DNA from: Arsenophonus sp052174535
Lineage (GTDB): Bacteria > Pseudomonadota > Gammaproteobacteria > Enterobacterales > Enterobacteriaceae
Assembly: GCA_052174535.1 (NCBI GenBank)
Contig: JBQMRQ010000062.1
Span: 6,631 to 70,630, forward strand
Direction of reading: 5' to 3'
Length of the DNA stretch: 64,000 bases
The translations under genes and the position numbers were made by a program. The number at the start of each line of letters is the position of its first letter. Position 1 is the first letter of the stretch. The notes below the pieces were generated by a model. The model worked only from the letters and a program-made list of their open reading frames with translations. It searched no databases and was not told where the DNA came from. Positions 30,308-39,484 of this stretch are shown piece after piece.

Positions 30308-31042
30308 ATGAGTTTTAATGGGAAAATAGCCTTAGTGACTGGAGGAAGTCGGGGTATTGGGCGATCAATAGCTGAACTACTAGCTGAACATGGTGCGAAA
30401 GTAATTGCTACTGCTACAAACAAAGAAGCTATCGAGACAATTAGTAACTTCCTTGGTGATAAAGGAAAAGGTTATATCTTGAATGTGACAGATACTGAAT
30501 CTATTAATAGTACTATATCTAAAGTTCATGAAGAATTTGGTGAAATTGATATTTTAGTTAATAATGCAGGTATTACCAGTGATAATCTATTGCTGCGAAT
30601 GAAAAAAGAAAACTGGAGCAGGGTTATTGATACAAACTTAACTTCGATATTTAGTCTATCCAAAGCTATAATGCATTCAATGATAAAAAAACGTTATGGT
30701 CGCATTATTTCTATTGGTTCAGTGGTCGGTACATTGGGTAATGCTGGACAAGCGAATTATGCAGCAGCTAAAGCAGGTATTGTCGCTTTTAGTAAATCGT
30801 TAGCGCGTGAAGTAGCTACCCGTGGTATTACGGTAAATGTTGTTTCACCTGGTTTCATAGAAACCGATATGACTAGAGCGTTGACAGATGAACAACAAGC
30901 AGGCATTTTAGCCAGTGTTCCTATGGGGCGGCTCGGTGATGTAAAAGAAATTGCCAGTGCTGTAGCATTTTTAGCTTCTGATAAAGCATCTTACATCACA
31001 GGTGAAACATTACATGTCAATGGTGGCATGTATATGAGTTAA
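30308..31042 (+). CDS. fabG: 3-oxoacyl-ACP reductase (FabG)
   Basis: The NADPH-dependent reductase of fatty-acid elongation, 244 residues, a short-chain dehydrogenase. The cofactor motif is TGGSRGIG (residues 11-18). The catalytic Ser138, Tyr151 and Lys155 are in place (SIGSVVG, QANYAAAKAG). The start is the ATG at 30,308, after GAGGGAAAAC, rather than the TTG four codons upstream. It follows fabD by 8 bases. The C-terminal HVNGGMYM signature is present. Confidence 0.97.
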   Translation: MSFNGKIALVTGGSRGIGRSIAELLAEHGAKVIATATNKEAIETISNFLGDKGKGYILNVTDTESINSTISKVHEEFGEIDILVNNAGITSDNLLLRMKKENWSRVIDTNLTSIFSLSKAIMHSMIKKRYGRIISIGSVVGTLGNAGQANYAAAKAGIVAFSKSLAREVATRGITVNVVSPGFIETDMTRALTDEQQAGILASVPMGRLGDVKEIASAVAFLASDKASYITGETLHVNGGMYMS

Positions 31043-31059
31043 AAACTAATGAATCATTT

Positions 31060-31092
31060 GCATTATTAATGCTAAAATAGCATTAATAATGC
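31060..31092. repeat. Perfect 15-bp inverted repeat between fabG and acpP
   Basis: GCATTATTAATGCTA (31,060-31,074) pairs perfectly with 31,078-31,092 around a three-base AAA loop. No T-run follows, so it is probably not a terminator. It could be an RNA processing or stability element separating fabG from the highly expressed acpP, or an operator. The DNA between it and acpP resembles the E. coli acpP leader as I remember it ('cgagttttaataggaa'). Confidence 0.8.
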
Positions 31093-31186
31093 GAAATTAA
31101 GTTCGAATAGCCAGGATTCGGTTGCGCTTTCCTGTATCTAAACTACGAAACCATCGTGAAAACGAGTTTTAATAGGAATTAATAGT

Positions 31187-31450
31187 ATGAACACTAAAGA
31201 TCAAGGTGTTGAGAGCAACAATATTGAAGACCGTATTAAGAAAATAATTGCGGAACAGTTAGGTGTTAAAGAAGATGAAGTTATAAATAATGCTTCATTT
31301 GTTGAAGATTTAGGTGCCGATTCTCTTGATACTGTTGAATTAGTAATGGCATTAGAAGAAGAGTTTGATACCGAAATTCCTGATGAAGAAGCGGAAAAAA
31401 TCACGACAGTTAAAGCAGCTATTGATTATATTCATAGCCACAGCTCATAA
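31187..31450 (+). CDS. acpP: Acyl carrier protein, with N-terminal extension
   Basis: Carries growing acyl chains on 4'-phosphopantetheine. The sequence from IEDRIKKIIAEQLGV onward is almost identical to E. coli AcpP, with the attachment serine at Ser46 in GADSLDTVEL and the EEEFDTEIPDEEAEKITTV region intact. The total is 87 residues instead of 78. The extra nine lie at the N terminus, which reads MNTKDQGVESNN before IEDR. The ATG at 31,187 has a good ribosome binding site (AGGA) and there is no closer ATG or GTG in frame, so the extension seems real. Confidence 0.95.
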   Translation: MNTKDQGVESNNIEDRIKKIIAEQLGVKEDEVINNASFVEDLGADSLDTVELVMALEEEFDTEIPDEEAEKITTVKAAIDYIHSHSS

Positions 31451-31490
31451 GTCGTAAATTTAATCATAGAGAGCTTTTATGCACATATTC

Positions 31491-31518
31491 AGGCGGTCTC
31501 GATCGACCGTCTATATTT
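31491..31518 (+). terminator. Terminator or attenuator after acpP
   Basis: AGGCGGTC (31,491-31,498) pairs with GACCGTCT (31,505-31,512; one G-T wobble) around a six-base loop and is followed by ATATTTT. It lies 40 bases after the acpP stop and before the dead fabF. It probably ends most acpP transcripts. Confidence 0.65.
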
Positions 31519-31551
31519 TACTGAAAATTATTTCTTTTCTTGAGGATATAA

Positions 31552-32212
31552 ATGTCTAGACGTCGAGTAATTATGACTGGACTTAAAATATTATTTCCTG
31601 TCAACATTCTAAGTTGAATCAACTTAGAATGTTGTATGTGCTCTTGATAGAATGGCATCATCCTTATTGAGCACTTTAATACTGAAAACCATATAAATAA
31701 GTTTACTGATTCAGTTAAAAACTTTAATTATGATAATAATGGTATTTCTGTTAAAAATAAGAGCGCAAGATAGTTTTTTATCCAAAAGCTTGTTTCTGGT
31801 AAATAAGCTATTAAAAATTTAGCCGTAAATTACAGAAAAAATACAGATTGTGTTGCACAATAATTTATTTCTATCATTAACAGATTAAGCTTAATCTAGA
31901 AAACCTATAATGCATTACTGAGTAATGATTAAGCGTTAATTAAGTCTCTTTTTGTTCATTCAATCATCATCAATATGATAGTTTAACACTTATGTATTAT
32001 TATAGTTTTAAAATCTAGCTATTTCCATTTCTACTGCCTCTAATACTTTTAGAGAAGTATACCATTACTCATGCAACACATATTATTCCTTATGCTACAT
32101 AGATATCATGCTAACTAACTGGGTAGAAAGCAAGTATACATTTTTAGATATTGCTGGATTTTAACTCCCTTAAAGCCTTATCAAATTGTAATGATAAATT
32201 GAGCAAATAAGC
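31552..32212 (+). pseudogene. fabF: fabF (3-oxoacyl-ACP synthase II) fossil, truncated
   Basis: The ribosome binding site (TGAGGA) and start survive: MSRRRVIMTGLKILFPV, like FabF M-S-K-R-R-V-V-V-T-G-L-G-M-L-S-P-V. Then across stops come VEST*N, GIILIEHFNTENHINKFTD, VKNFNYDN, FVHSIIINMI (family F-V-P-S-T-I-V-N-M), WVESKYTFLDIAGF (family G-G-A-E-K-A-S-T-P-L-G-V-G-G-F) and SNCNDKLSK. Similarity stops at about 32,212 where an IS1182-like fragment and then an IS256 relic begin, so the C-terminal half is gone. The active-site Cys region is unreadable. It lies in the conserved slot between acpP and pabC. Confidence 0.92.
31602..31634. repeat. Perfect 16-bp palindrome inside the fabF fossil
   Basis: CAACATTCTAAGTTGA (31,602-31,617) and its exact reverse complement (31,619-31,634) flank one base. 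The right arm still encodes the native VEST-x-N stretch of FabF. The left arm no longer fits FabF (expected P-V-G-N-T). The left arm thus looks copied from the right one. Confidence 0.85.
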
Positions 32213-32359
32213 TAATGACTCTGGATACACACCTGCATTGAATAGCTAATAACTAAAAATATGCATGCTGATAAATTCATTACTTATATAGAACTATGGA
32301 TAATCTCGTCTAATTCGCCCATAGAATAAACACAAAGGTAACTTGATCGATAGACATCA
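32213..32359 (+). mobile_element. IS1182-like fragment (tentative) interrupting fabF
   Basis: The segment begins DSGYTPALN in one frame and is repeated at 9,450-9,530 (shared 'ctggatac', 'ctgcattga', 'gat.aattcattacttat'). It directly abuts the last recognisable fabF codons. The transposase family is suggested only by the D-A-G-Y-K-T-P-like motif. The remaining bases up to the IS256 relic are unassigned. Confidence 0.35.
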
Positions 32360-33640
32360 TGAATGTAGATAGAATAATTATTAGTAAATCTGATATATGA
32401 AGCAAGGTACGTTCCACTTTAATCCTTCATAAATCTGCTCTCCATCTTTAAATTAAACCTTATTTACATCAAATCGGTCAGCAAATAAAAATCCACTTAG
32501 ATGGTTCTAGCTTTTTGATAAGATAAAAACCCAGGTTCAATACCATTAAAGGATTATTTTCTAAAGTACAACGCTTTCATGCGTCATCTTCATAGCTTTA
32601 TTATCGCGAAAGTCGTTTTTAACCAGATTCAGCCGTTCTTATGATGTTCAGTGCGCTCATAAGAAGTCGTAGAATGCTGGTAGTTCTTCTTGATTTTTCA
32701 GCATCTTTATAGCTGCAGGATACTTCTATAAAACATTTCCAACAAAATATTAAGGGTTTTATTGGAGGCATTACAGATCTCTGGTTAAAGAGACTGCCTG
32801 TAGTATAACCTTAACTTTCACTTGAATACTTTTTGGAAATGAAATCAGCACATAAGCTATTTTATATACCCAACAACATTGGTGCTGCGTTCCTAGAAAT
32901 ATTTTTTACCATTGTATTCAAAGCTAAAGGGGATCCCCCGTTTCTCGTGGCAATCTTGAGAGATATGATTAATCTATCTATCAGATAGATATTAGAAATT
33001 AAACCCTGTTCGCTTCTCTAACTCTCGATAACCATCTTCGATCGAAGCGAGCTCCTTACCCGCCCCATAAAGTGCCATCAAAAATTAGCGAAAGCAAAAA
33101 CTGTTAGCTTAGCTAACAGAACGCATTATGCTTTTAGCCAATAAATAAAGCTAGCGCGTATCGCTAAATCACGCAGGACTCATTGCCTGCGTTCTTTAAT
33201 CCATTGCTGTTTTAGTCTGATAATGGGTTCTTCAGAGAGAACATGTACTTTTTTACCAGGATTTCTTTCTAGAGCTTCTTAAAAAACACAGGTGGATGGA
33301 TATCCATAACAGCTACCAGCCATTGGTAGCAACTCTTCGATATTTTTCACGCTTCAGATAATGTGATGAAACAAGTTATTGAAGGGTATTATTGCCGCTA
33401 TGATTCCTGATCTTAGAAAACTTTAATATCAACATCACCAATAGCAGTTTATATTGTTCATTATGGAAAATAATGATTACGATAGACGGCATAAGACCTC
33501 ATTGATAAATCGGTGTTGAGTATCTTGTTGCAGCATCATGGTTTTGAGCTGTATCTCAACAGCGGTGTCCTATCAGCTTCCTAGTAGGATTACGGATAAT
33601 TTATGAAAAAGATTATGATAATAGCTGATTTAGCAGATTA
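32360..33640 (-). mobile_element. IS256-family relic, minus orientation
   Basis: The right end of the element is at about 32,365 ('agtaaatctgatatatg', then 'cttcataaatctgctctccatc'). The transposase C-terminal region in reverse orientation covers 32,640-32,900 ('aacatttccaacaaaatattaa', 'gccattg') and the N-terminal region 33,300-33,600. Stops and indels occur in every frame. Together with the fragment before it, it replaces the second half of fabF. The 210 bases from 33,641 to pabC hold nothing recognisable. Confidence 0.7.
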
Positions 33641-33852
33641 AATCTAGATAAACTTTTTATGGAATATCATAGCTACATTATTGAAATAATTTAGAAAATT
33701 AATCAGTATTGATATGTCATATCATTTCTAAAATCCAATATAAATAAATGAAAATAATTTTAAGATAAAGTTTTTATTGATAAAAATAGTGAATTTCCAA
33801 TAAACTTTTGAAATAAATTATAGGTATTCAATTTAATTAAAAAGTTAATGCT

Positions 33853-34689
33853 ATGATATGTTGGATTAATGGTGAACAGCGAGCTAATATTTCTGTAATG
33901 GATAGAGCTGTTCAATTTGGTGATGGCTGTTTTACAACAATTCGTGTGGTTGGACATCAGCCAGCCTTATTGGCCCATCACATTTCTCGCTTACAAAAAG
34001 GGGTTAAACAATTACTTTTACCTACCCCAGATTGGAAAAAATTGGCTACTGATATAAATCAGATAGCACAATTTAATAAAAAAGATTTAGCGGTTATTAA
34101 AGTTATTATTAGTCGTGGCGAAGGTGGACAAGGTTATAATATAGATGGCCTCAAAAAAGCAACCGTTATTATTTTATTAACTGATTATCCAGTTATTTAT
34201 TTAAAACAACAGCAAACAGGTATTGATTTAACAATAAGTAAAATACCTGTAAATAACAACTATTATTTGGCTGGCATTAAACATTTAAATCGCTTAGAGC
34301 AGATATTGATAAAACAACAAATTAAATCATTGAATGTTGATGAAGCTATTGTGACGGATACTAATGGAATATTGATTGGATGCTGTGCAGGGAATATTTT
34401 TTTACGTAAAGGAAAAGAAATTTATACACCAAATCTAAATCATGCTGGTGTTGAAGGTGTAATGCGCAAACAGGTTATTGCAAGTTTATTTCATACTGAT
34501 TATGAACTTTTTTATATCAGCGCCAATCTTAACATATTGGCGTATAGCGATGAGGTGATCATTACTAATTCTTTAATGCCTATATTATCAATTAATCGTA
34601 TTTTAACTCAACCAAAGCAATCCATATTGCATTATTATTCGCGTGAATTATTCAATTTTCTTTTGCCATATTGTTTTAGATTAAATTAA
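33853..34689 (+). CDS. pabC: Aminodeoxychorismate lyase
   Basis: The PLP enzyme that releases 4-aminobenzoate from aminodeoxychorismate for folate synthesis; 278 residues (E. coli 269). It is a class IV aminotransferase fold. The N terminus reads WINGEQ and then VMDRAVQFGDGCFTTIR. The cofactor lysine is Lys143 in GIKHLNRLEQILI, and the cofactor-binding region DEAIVTDTNGILIGCCAGNIF is intact. The distal GVMRKQV is present. The ribosome binding site is weak, and the old upstream partner fabF is gone, so transcription must start in the IS-derived DNA or at an unseen promoter. Confidence 0.93.
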   Translation: MICWINGEQRANISVMDRAVQFGDGCFTTIRVVGHQPALLAHHISRLQKGVKQLLLPTPDWKKLATDINQIAQFNKKDLAVIKVIISRGEGGQGYNIDGLKKATVIILLTDYPVIYLKQQQTGIDLTISKIPVNNNYYLAGIKHLNRLEQILIKQQIKSLNVDEAIVTDTNGILIGCCAGNIFLRKGKEIYTPNLNHAGVEGVMRKQVIASLFHTDYELFYISANLNILAYSDEVIITNSLMPILSINRILTQPKQSILHYYSRELFNFLLPYCFRLN

Positions 34690-34734
34690 TATTAAATTAA
34701 TTTTATAGTATAATATTAGGAATAATAGTATTAA

Positions 34735-35745
34735 ATGAAGTATGCAAGACGAATATTATGGTTAATTATTTTTTTATTAATATTAAGTGCCTGCATTCTC
34801 TATATATTTTACTGTCAGATACAAAATTACGCTGATACGACTATTAATATTCATGAAACAACGATTTTTACTTTACCTGCAGGAACGGGACGAGCAGGAT
34901 TAGAATCATTATTAGCAGAGCAGAAAATAATAAAATCGCCGGATAAATTTCAATGGTTACTGAGATTAGAGCCATCATTAGCGCAATTTAAGATAGGTAC
35001 ATATCGATTAAATCCTGGCATAACATTGAGGGCAATGTTAAAAATATTTTTTGCTGGTAAAGAAGCACAATTTAGCTTACTGTTTATTGAAGGCTCTCGT
35101 TTCGAAGATTGGGAAAAAGTATTACATAAAGCACCTTATTTAAGGCAGACTACCGATAATCTAGCACAGCAGATAGGGTTACCTTATGGTCAATCACTAG
35201 AAGGATGGTTTTATCCAGACACTTACTATTATACAGCAGAAGTAAGTGACATTGACATATTAAAACGTGCCCATCAGAGAATGATAACGACTCTTAAATA
35301 TGAATGGCAAGGACGGGCGTCAAATTTACCATATAAAACACCATATGAAATGTTAATTATGGCTTCAATTATTGAAAAAGAAACTGGCATTGATATAGAG
35401 AGACCTAAAGTGGCATCAGTATTTATTAATCGATTAAAGAAAAAAATGCGGTTGCAAACAGATCCTACTGTTATATATGGTTTAGGTGATAAATACCGTG
35501 GTATGCTATATCGTAATGATATAAATAAGCTAAGCCCTTATAACACTTATTTGATTGTTGGTTTGCCACCTTCCCCAATTGCTATGCCTAGTAGAGCTTC
35601 AATTAAAGCCGCGGCTCATCCTGATAAAACCAACTATTTTTATTTTGTTGCAACAGGTAATGGTGGTCATACTTTTACTACCAATTTTAATGATCATAAT
35701 CAGGCAGTTAAAAACTATCGTCAGATAAAAGATAAAAATGAATGA
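34735..35745 (+). CDS. mltG: Endolytic murein transglycosylase MltG
   Basis: An inner-membrane enzyme that cuts nascent glycan strands and sets their length; 336 residues (E. coli 340). One N-terminal membrane helix lies at about residues 8-27. A LysM-like segment follows, then the YceG catalytic domain, with the catalytic Glu at about position 214 in MASIIEKETG. RLQTDPTVIYGLG, YNTYLIVGLPPSPIAMPS and NYFYFVATGNGGHTFT are also present. Its stop overlaps the tmk start by 4 bases. Confidence 0.95.
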   Translation: MKYARRILWLIIFLLILSACILYIFYCQIQNYADTTINIHETTIFTLPAGTGRAGLESLLAEQKIIKSPDKFQWLLRLEPSLAQFKIGTYRLNPGITLRAMLKIFFAGKEAQFSLLFIEGSRFEDWEKVLHKAPYLRQTTDNLAQQIGLPYGQSLEGWFYPDTYYYTAEVSDIDILKRAHQRMITTLKYEWQGRASNLPYKTPYEMLIMASIIEKETGIDIERPKVASVFINRLKKKMRLQTDPTVIYGLGDKYRGMLYRNDINKLSPYNTYLIVGLPPSPIAMPSRASIKAAAHPDKTNYFYFVATGNGGHTFTTNFNDHNQAVKNYRQIKDKNE

Positions 35746-36377
35746 AAAGTTGTTATATAGTTATTGAAGGTCTTGAAGGTGCTGGAAAAACTACTGCGAT
35801 AAAAACAATTGTAGAAGCACTCACTAAAGTAGGAATAACTGAAATTGATTTCACCCGTGAGCCAGGCGGAACCCCATTAGCAGAAAAATTGCGTCAATTA
35901 ATTAAGAATGGTATTTCCGAGGAAAAAATTACTGATAAAGCAGAATTATTAATGCTTTATGCTGCCCGTATTCAATTAATTGAAAATGTTATCAAACCCG
36001 CTATTGCAAAGGGAAGATGGGTCATCGGTGATCGACATGATCTCTCATCACAAGCATATCAAGGCGGAGGACGTGGGCTTTCCGCTGAATTAATGCAAGT
36101 ATTACACGATACTATATTAGATGATTTTCGACCTGATCTAACACTATATCTTGATATAGAACCCAGTCTTGGCTTGCAACGAGCACGTGATCGTAGCAAA
36201 CTAGATCGGATTGAAAAAGAGTCATTAGATTTTTTTAAACGAACTCGCCAACGCTACCTTGAATTAGCAACAGAAGATGACACAATTATCACAATTGATG
36301 CTAACCAGTCTCTAAAAGAGATGCAAAAAATCATTTCCCAAGCATTATCAAATTGGTTAGCAGATAAAGGCAAGTAA
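35742..36377 (+). CDS. tmk: Thymidylate kinase
   Basis: Phosphorylates dTMP to dTDP; 211 residues (E. coli 213). The P-loop is GLEGAGKTT (residues 9-17). The DR(x) motif is in WVIGDRHDLSSQAYQGGGRG, and the TREPGGTPLAE substrate loop is intact. Starts inside the last codons of mltG (ATGA overlap) and ends one base before holB, so the three genes form a tight operon. Confidence 0.97.
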   Translation: MKSCYIVIEGLEGAGKTTAIKTIVEALTKVGITEIDFTREPGGTPLAEKLRQLIKNGISEEKITDKAELLMLYAARIQLIENVIKPAIAKGRWVIGDRHDLSSQAYQGGGRGLSAELMQVLHDTILDDFRPDLTLYLDIEPSLGLQRARDRSKLDRIEKESLDFFKRTRQRYLELATEDDTIITIDANQSLKEMQKIISQALSNWLADKGK

Positions 36378-36378
36378 A

Positions 36379-37368
36379 ATGAACTGGTATCCATGGTTAA
36401 ATTATGCATATAGACAGATAATTACTCTTCATCAGAAGAATCAAGGACACCATGCATTACTATTACATGCCAATACTGGAATGGGAAGTGATTCACTTAT
36501 TTATGCTATTAGCCGTTGGCTAATGTGCCAACAGCCAGTAGATATGAAAAGCTGTAGGGGTTGTCGTAGCTGTCAACTTATGATAGCTGGAACACATCCA
36601 GACTGGCATAAAATTAGCGCTGAGAAGGGTAAAAATACAATACGTATTGAAAATATTCGTTCTTTAACTGAGGTTTTAGTTAACCATACACAGCAAAGCT
36701 GGCCGAAAGTTATTTGGTTTTCTGAGGTTGAATCACTAACAGAAGCGGCTAGCAACGCATTATTAAAAACTTTAGAAGAACCAACAGACAATACCTATTT
36801 TTTTTTAGAATGCTGCAATCCAGCTGTATTGCTAGCTACATTACGTAGTAGATGCTTTTATTATTACCTTTCAGCGCCAGAGCAAAAGAACACAATTTCT
36901 TGGTTACAAAAACAAAAAATATCGCTAGAATTAGCTGATATTAAAACAGCAATAAAATTGAATGCGGGAGCTCCTATTGCCGCTTTAACACTATTACAGT
37001 CAGATAATTGGCTAAAAAGAAAGCAATTTTGCCAATCATTAATGCAATATTTATCAACCAAGACAATTTTAAGTTGGTTACCTGAATTGGACCAACCAGA
37101 TGCTGCCTATCGGATTAGCTGGCTAATAAGCCTATTGTTGGATGCAGTAAAATATCAACAGCAAGCAGGTAATTATTGTATTAATCAGGATCAATTATCC
37201 TTAATTACTAAATTAGCCGCTGTCAACTCTGTTGACAGCTTATTAAAAAGCGCTACTGAATGGAAAAATTGCCGTTATCAATTAATGTCAGTCATGGGGC
37301 TGAATCAAGAATTACGATTGATATCTCAGTTAATTAAATGGCAAAGCGCACTTAATTACAATAATTAA
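36379..37368 (+). CDS. holB: DNA polymerase III subunit delta'
   Basis: A subunit of the clamp loader, 329 residues (E. coli 334). The zinc module cysteines are at 50, 59, 62 and 65 (C-x8-C-x2-C-x2-C), the E. coli positions. As expected for delta', the phosphate-binding loop is degenerate (HANTGMGSDSL). The Ser-Arg-Cys motif appears as LRSRCFYYYL, and NALLKTLEEP is present. It is translated directly after tmk. Confidence 0.95.
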   Translation: MNWYPWLNYAYRQIITLHQKNQGHHALLLHANTGMGSDSLIYAISRWLMCQQPVDMKSCRGCRSCQLMIAGTHPDWHKISAEKGKNTIRIENIRSLTEVLVNHTQQSWPKVIWFSEVESLTEAASNALLKTLEEPTDNTYFFLECCNPAVLLATLRSRCFYYYLSAPEQKNTISWLQKQKISLELADIKTAIKLNAGAPIAALTLLQSDNWLKRKQFCQSLMQYLSTKTILSWLPELDQPDAAYRISWLISLLLDAVKYQQQAGNYCINQDQLSLITKLAAVNSVDSLLKSATEWKNCRYQLMSVMGLNQELRLISQLIKWQSALNYNN

Positions 37369-37379
37369 AAGAGTTTATT

Positions 37380-38165
37380 ATGTTTTTAATTGATTCACAC
37401 TGTCATCTTAATTGTTTAGATTATAAGAATAAACATAAAGATATCGATGATGTTATCGTAAAAGCGGCGGATAATGAGGTAAAATATATACTGACTGTCG
37501 CAACAACGCTATCAGACTTTATTAGTATGAAAAAGCAAATTGGTCTACGCAAAAATGTAGCCTTTTCATGTGGTATTCATCCGCTTAACCTTAATGAAAG
37601 TTACGATTTTGATGAACTTGTATACTTAGCTTCAGGCAGCGAAGTTGTTGCATTAGGTGAAACTGGTTTAGATTCTCACTACCAAATTGAGAATGTTAAA
37701 TTGCAAAAAACATCTTTTCGCCAACATATTCGTATAGGTTGTCAATTAAACAAACCTGTTATTATTCATACCCGAGAAGCCAAGGAAGACACTTTAACCA
37801 TATTAAAAGAAGAGCGGGTTGGTGATTGCGGTGGAGTCTTACACTGTTTTACGGAAGATCAGCAGATGGTTAAACCATTATTAGATTTAGGGCTTTATAT
37901 CTCATTTTCTGGTATACTGACATTTCATAATGCTGAACAGATACGTCAGGCTGCACGTATAGTACCATTAAATCGTATTTTGATTGAAACTGATGCTCCT
38001 TATCTAGCTCCTGTTCCCCATCGCGGTCAAGAAAATCAACCTGCTTATCTAAGCTATATAGCACAATTTTTAGCTAAAGTAAAAGGTGTCGATCTTGAAG
38101 AAATTGCGCAAGTTACCACGCAAAATTTTTGCAATCTTTTTCATTTAACCATTGAAGATAATTAA
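37380..38165 (+). CDS. ycfH: TatD-family metal-dependent hydrolase YcfH
   Basis: 261 residues (E. coli YcfH 265). The amidohydrolase metal ligands are visible: DSHCHLN at the N terminus, ALGETGLDSH, VIIHTREA, LHCFTED and IETDAPYLAPVPHRGQENQP. Members act on DNA 3' ends or D-aminoacyl-tRNA; the role of YcfH itself is not settled. Gene order holB-ycfH matches E. coli. The ptsG and fhuE genes that normally follow are cleanly absent: hinT starts 39 bases later. Confidence 0.93.
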   Translation: MFLIDSHCHLNCLDYKNKHKDIDDVIVKAADNEVKYILTVATTLSDFISMKKQIGLRKNVAFSCGIHPLNLNESYDFDELVYLASGSEVVALGETGLDSHYQIENVKLQKTSFRQHIRIGCQLNKPVIIHTREAKEDTLTILKEERVGDCGGVLHCFTEDQQMVKPLLDLGLYISFSGILTFHNAEQIRQAARIVPLNRILIETDAPYLAPVPHRGQENQPAYLSYIAQFLAKVKGVDLEEIAQVTTQNFCNLFHLTIEDN

Positions 38166-38204
38166 ATAACTTGCATATTAAAATTATATTTAACTTATAA
38201 AATT

Positions 38205-38564
38205 ATGGAAACAGAAACGATTTTTAGTAAAATTATACAAGGCGAAATTTCCGCTGATATTGTTTATCAGGATAATTTAGTAACGGCATTTAGGGATAAA
38301 GAACCACAGGCACCCGTCCATATTTTAATTATTCCTAATATTTTTATTTCAACCATAAATGATGTAAAACCTGAGCATGAACAAACGTTAGGCCATATGA
38401 TTACGGTTGCGGCAAAAATAGCAAAACAAGAAAACATTGCTAATGATGGCTACCGTTTAATTATGAATTGTAACAAACATTCTGGTCAGGAAGTTTTCCA
38501 TATTCATATGCATTTACTGGGAGGTCATCCTTTAGGGGCGTTATTAACAACAAATAAAGAATAG
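38205..38564 (+). CDS. hinT: HIT-family purine nucleoside phosphoramidase HinT
   Basis: 119 residues, the E. coli length. The histidine triad is His99, His101, His103 in VFHIHMHLLGG. The N terminus ETIFSKIIQGEISADIVYQD and the IPN/NDV segments are conserved. The family hydrolyses AMP-amino acid adducts, including those from aminoacyl-tRNA synthetases. ycfL, its usual downstream neighbour, is missing. Confidence 0.95.
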   Translation: METETIFSKIIQGEISADIVYQDNLVTAFRDKEPQAPVHILIIPNIFISTINDVKPEHEQTLGHMITVAAKIAKQENIANDGYRLIMNCNKHSGQEVFHIHMHLLGGHPLGALLTTNKE

Positions 38565-38718
38565 ATAAATTTAAACTGATATTTCATAAATTTAGTATTA
38601 AAAAAATAAAAGTAATTTTGATTAAAATTTAATTATTAAATAATTTAAATTGCGTATTTAGCACAGATTTTTATTATTCAGTTTACCTTGCAATTTGAGG
38701 TATACAGGAGAAGAGTAA

Positions 38719-39288
38719 ATGAGACGTATTTTTCAACTTATGGTTATAATATTTACATTAGTTGGCTGCTCATCGATAACAAGTAAAAAACACGTACCCG
38801 TTGTTATAATTAAACCCGCTAAACCTAACGAGCAATCAATAATATCAACATCTCCAGATAATACTGTACCGCAATTACCAAAAATAAAAACAATTAATTG
38901 GTTAACAGCAATTATTCCTTTAGCCAATCAATTGGTACAAGCGAAGGGAGTTGAATCAGGGAAGGTTTTATTCATTGATTCAATTAAAAATAATACCAAT
39001 ATATCAATTCAATCAATAGATGCTATTATTGATGCAGTCAATAACCAACATGTATTTAAATTAGTTCCACAAAATGTAGTAGTAAATGCACGTAAAGCGT
39101 TGGGCTTATCTCAAGAAGATAGTTTAGTTACGCGAAGTAAGTCCATTGGATTAGCGCGTTATGTGCAAGCTGATTATGTCCTATATTCAGTGATTTCTAC
39201 TAATCAACAACAAAGTGAAATTAAAATGCAATTAATGGCAACACAAACGGGTGAGATCCTTTGGTCAGGATCAAATCGCATTGAATAA
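38719..39288 (+). CDS. lpoB: LpoB, outer-membrane lipoprotein activator of PBP1b
   Basis: 189 residues (E. coli 213; the difference is mainly a shorter Pro-rich linker). The signal peptide ends in L-V-G-C with Cys17. The linker contains Pro-rich text up to about residue 55. The globular domain has VLFIDSIKNNTNISIQSI, VNARKALGLSQEDSL and ARYVQADYVLYSVI. LpoB reaches from the outer membrane to stimulate the PBP1b synthase. A strong ribosome binding site (CAGGAGAAGAG) precedes the ATG. Confidence 0.93.
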   Translation: MRRIFQLMVIIFTLVGCSSITSKKHVPVVIIKPAKPNEQSIISTSPDNTVPQLPKIKTINWLTAIIPLANQLVQAKGVESGKVLFIDSIKNNTNISIQSIDAIIDAVNNQHVFKLVPQNVVVNARKALGLSQEDSLVTRSKSIGLARYVQADYVLYSVISTNQQQSEIKMQLMATQTGEILWSGSNRIE

Positions 39289-39361
39289 AAAGAAACACTT
39301 ATTGTGGTAATTTTACAAAAACGTCTAGAAAATAACACGCAATAAATTGCAACTTAAAGCA

Positions 39362-39392
39362 CTACCAATATCCCTTTGGTAGAAGCTTTTTT
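39362..39392 (+). terminator. Likely terminator of lpoB
   Basis: CTACCAA (39,362-39,368) pairs with TTGGTAG (39,376-39,382), followed after AAGC by six T. It lies 74 bases beyond the lpoB stop. The stem is only 7 bp, so strength is moderate. Confidence 0.55.
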
Positions 39393-39484
39393 GTTGAAGC
39401 AACCAAAATATTAAATTTATTATCCGTTTTGTAGAAAAATAAGCATAAAAATATGGCTCTAGCTTACTTAGCTTGCTTCTACTT

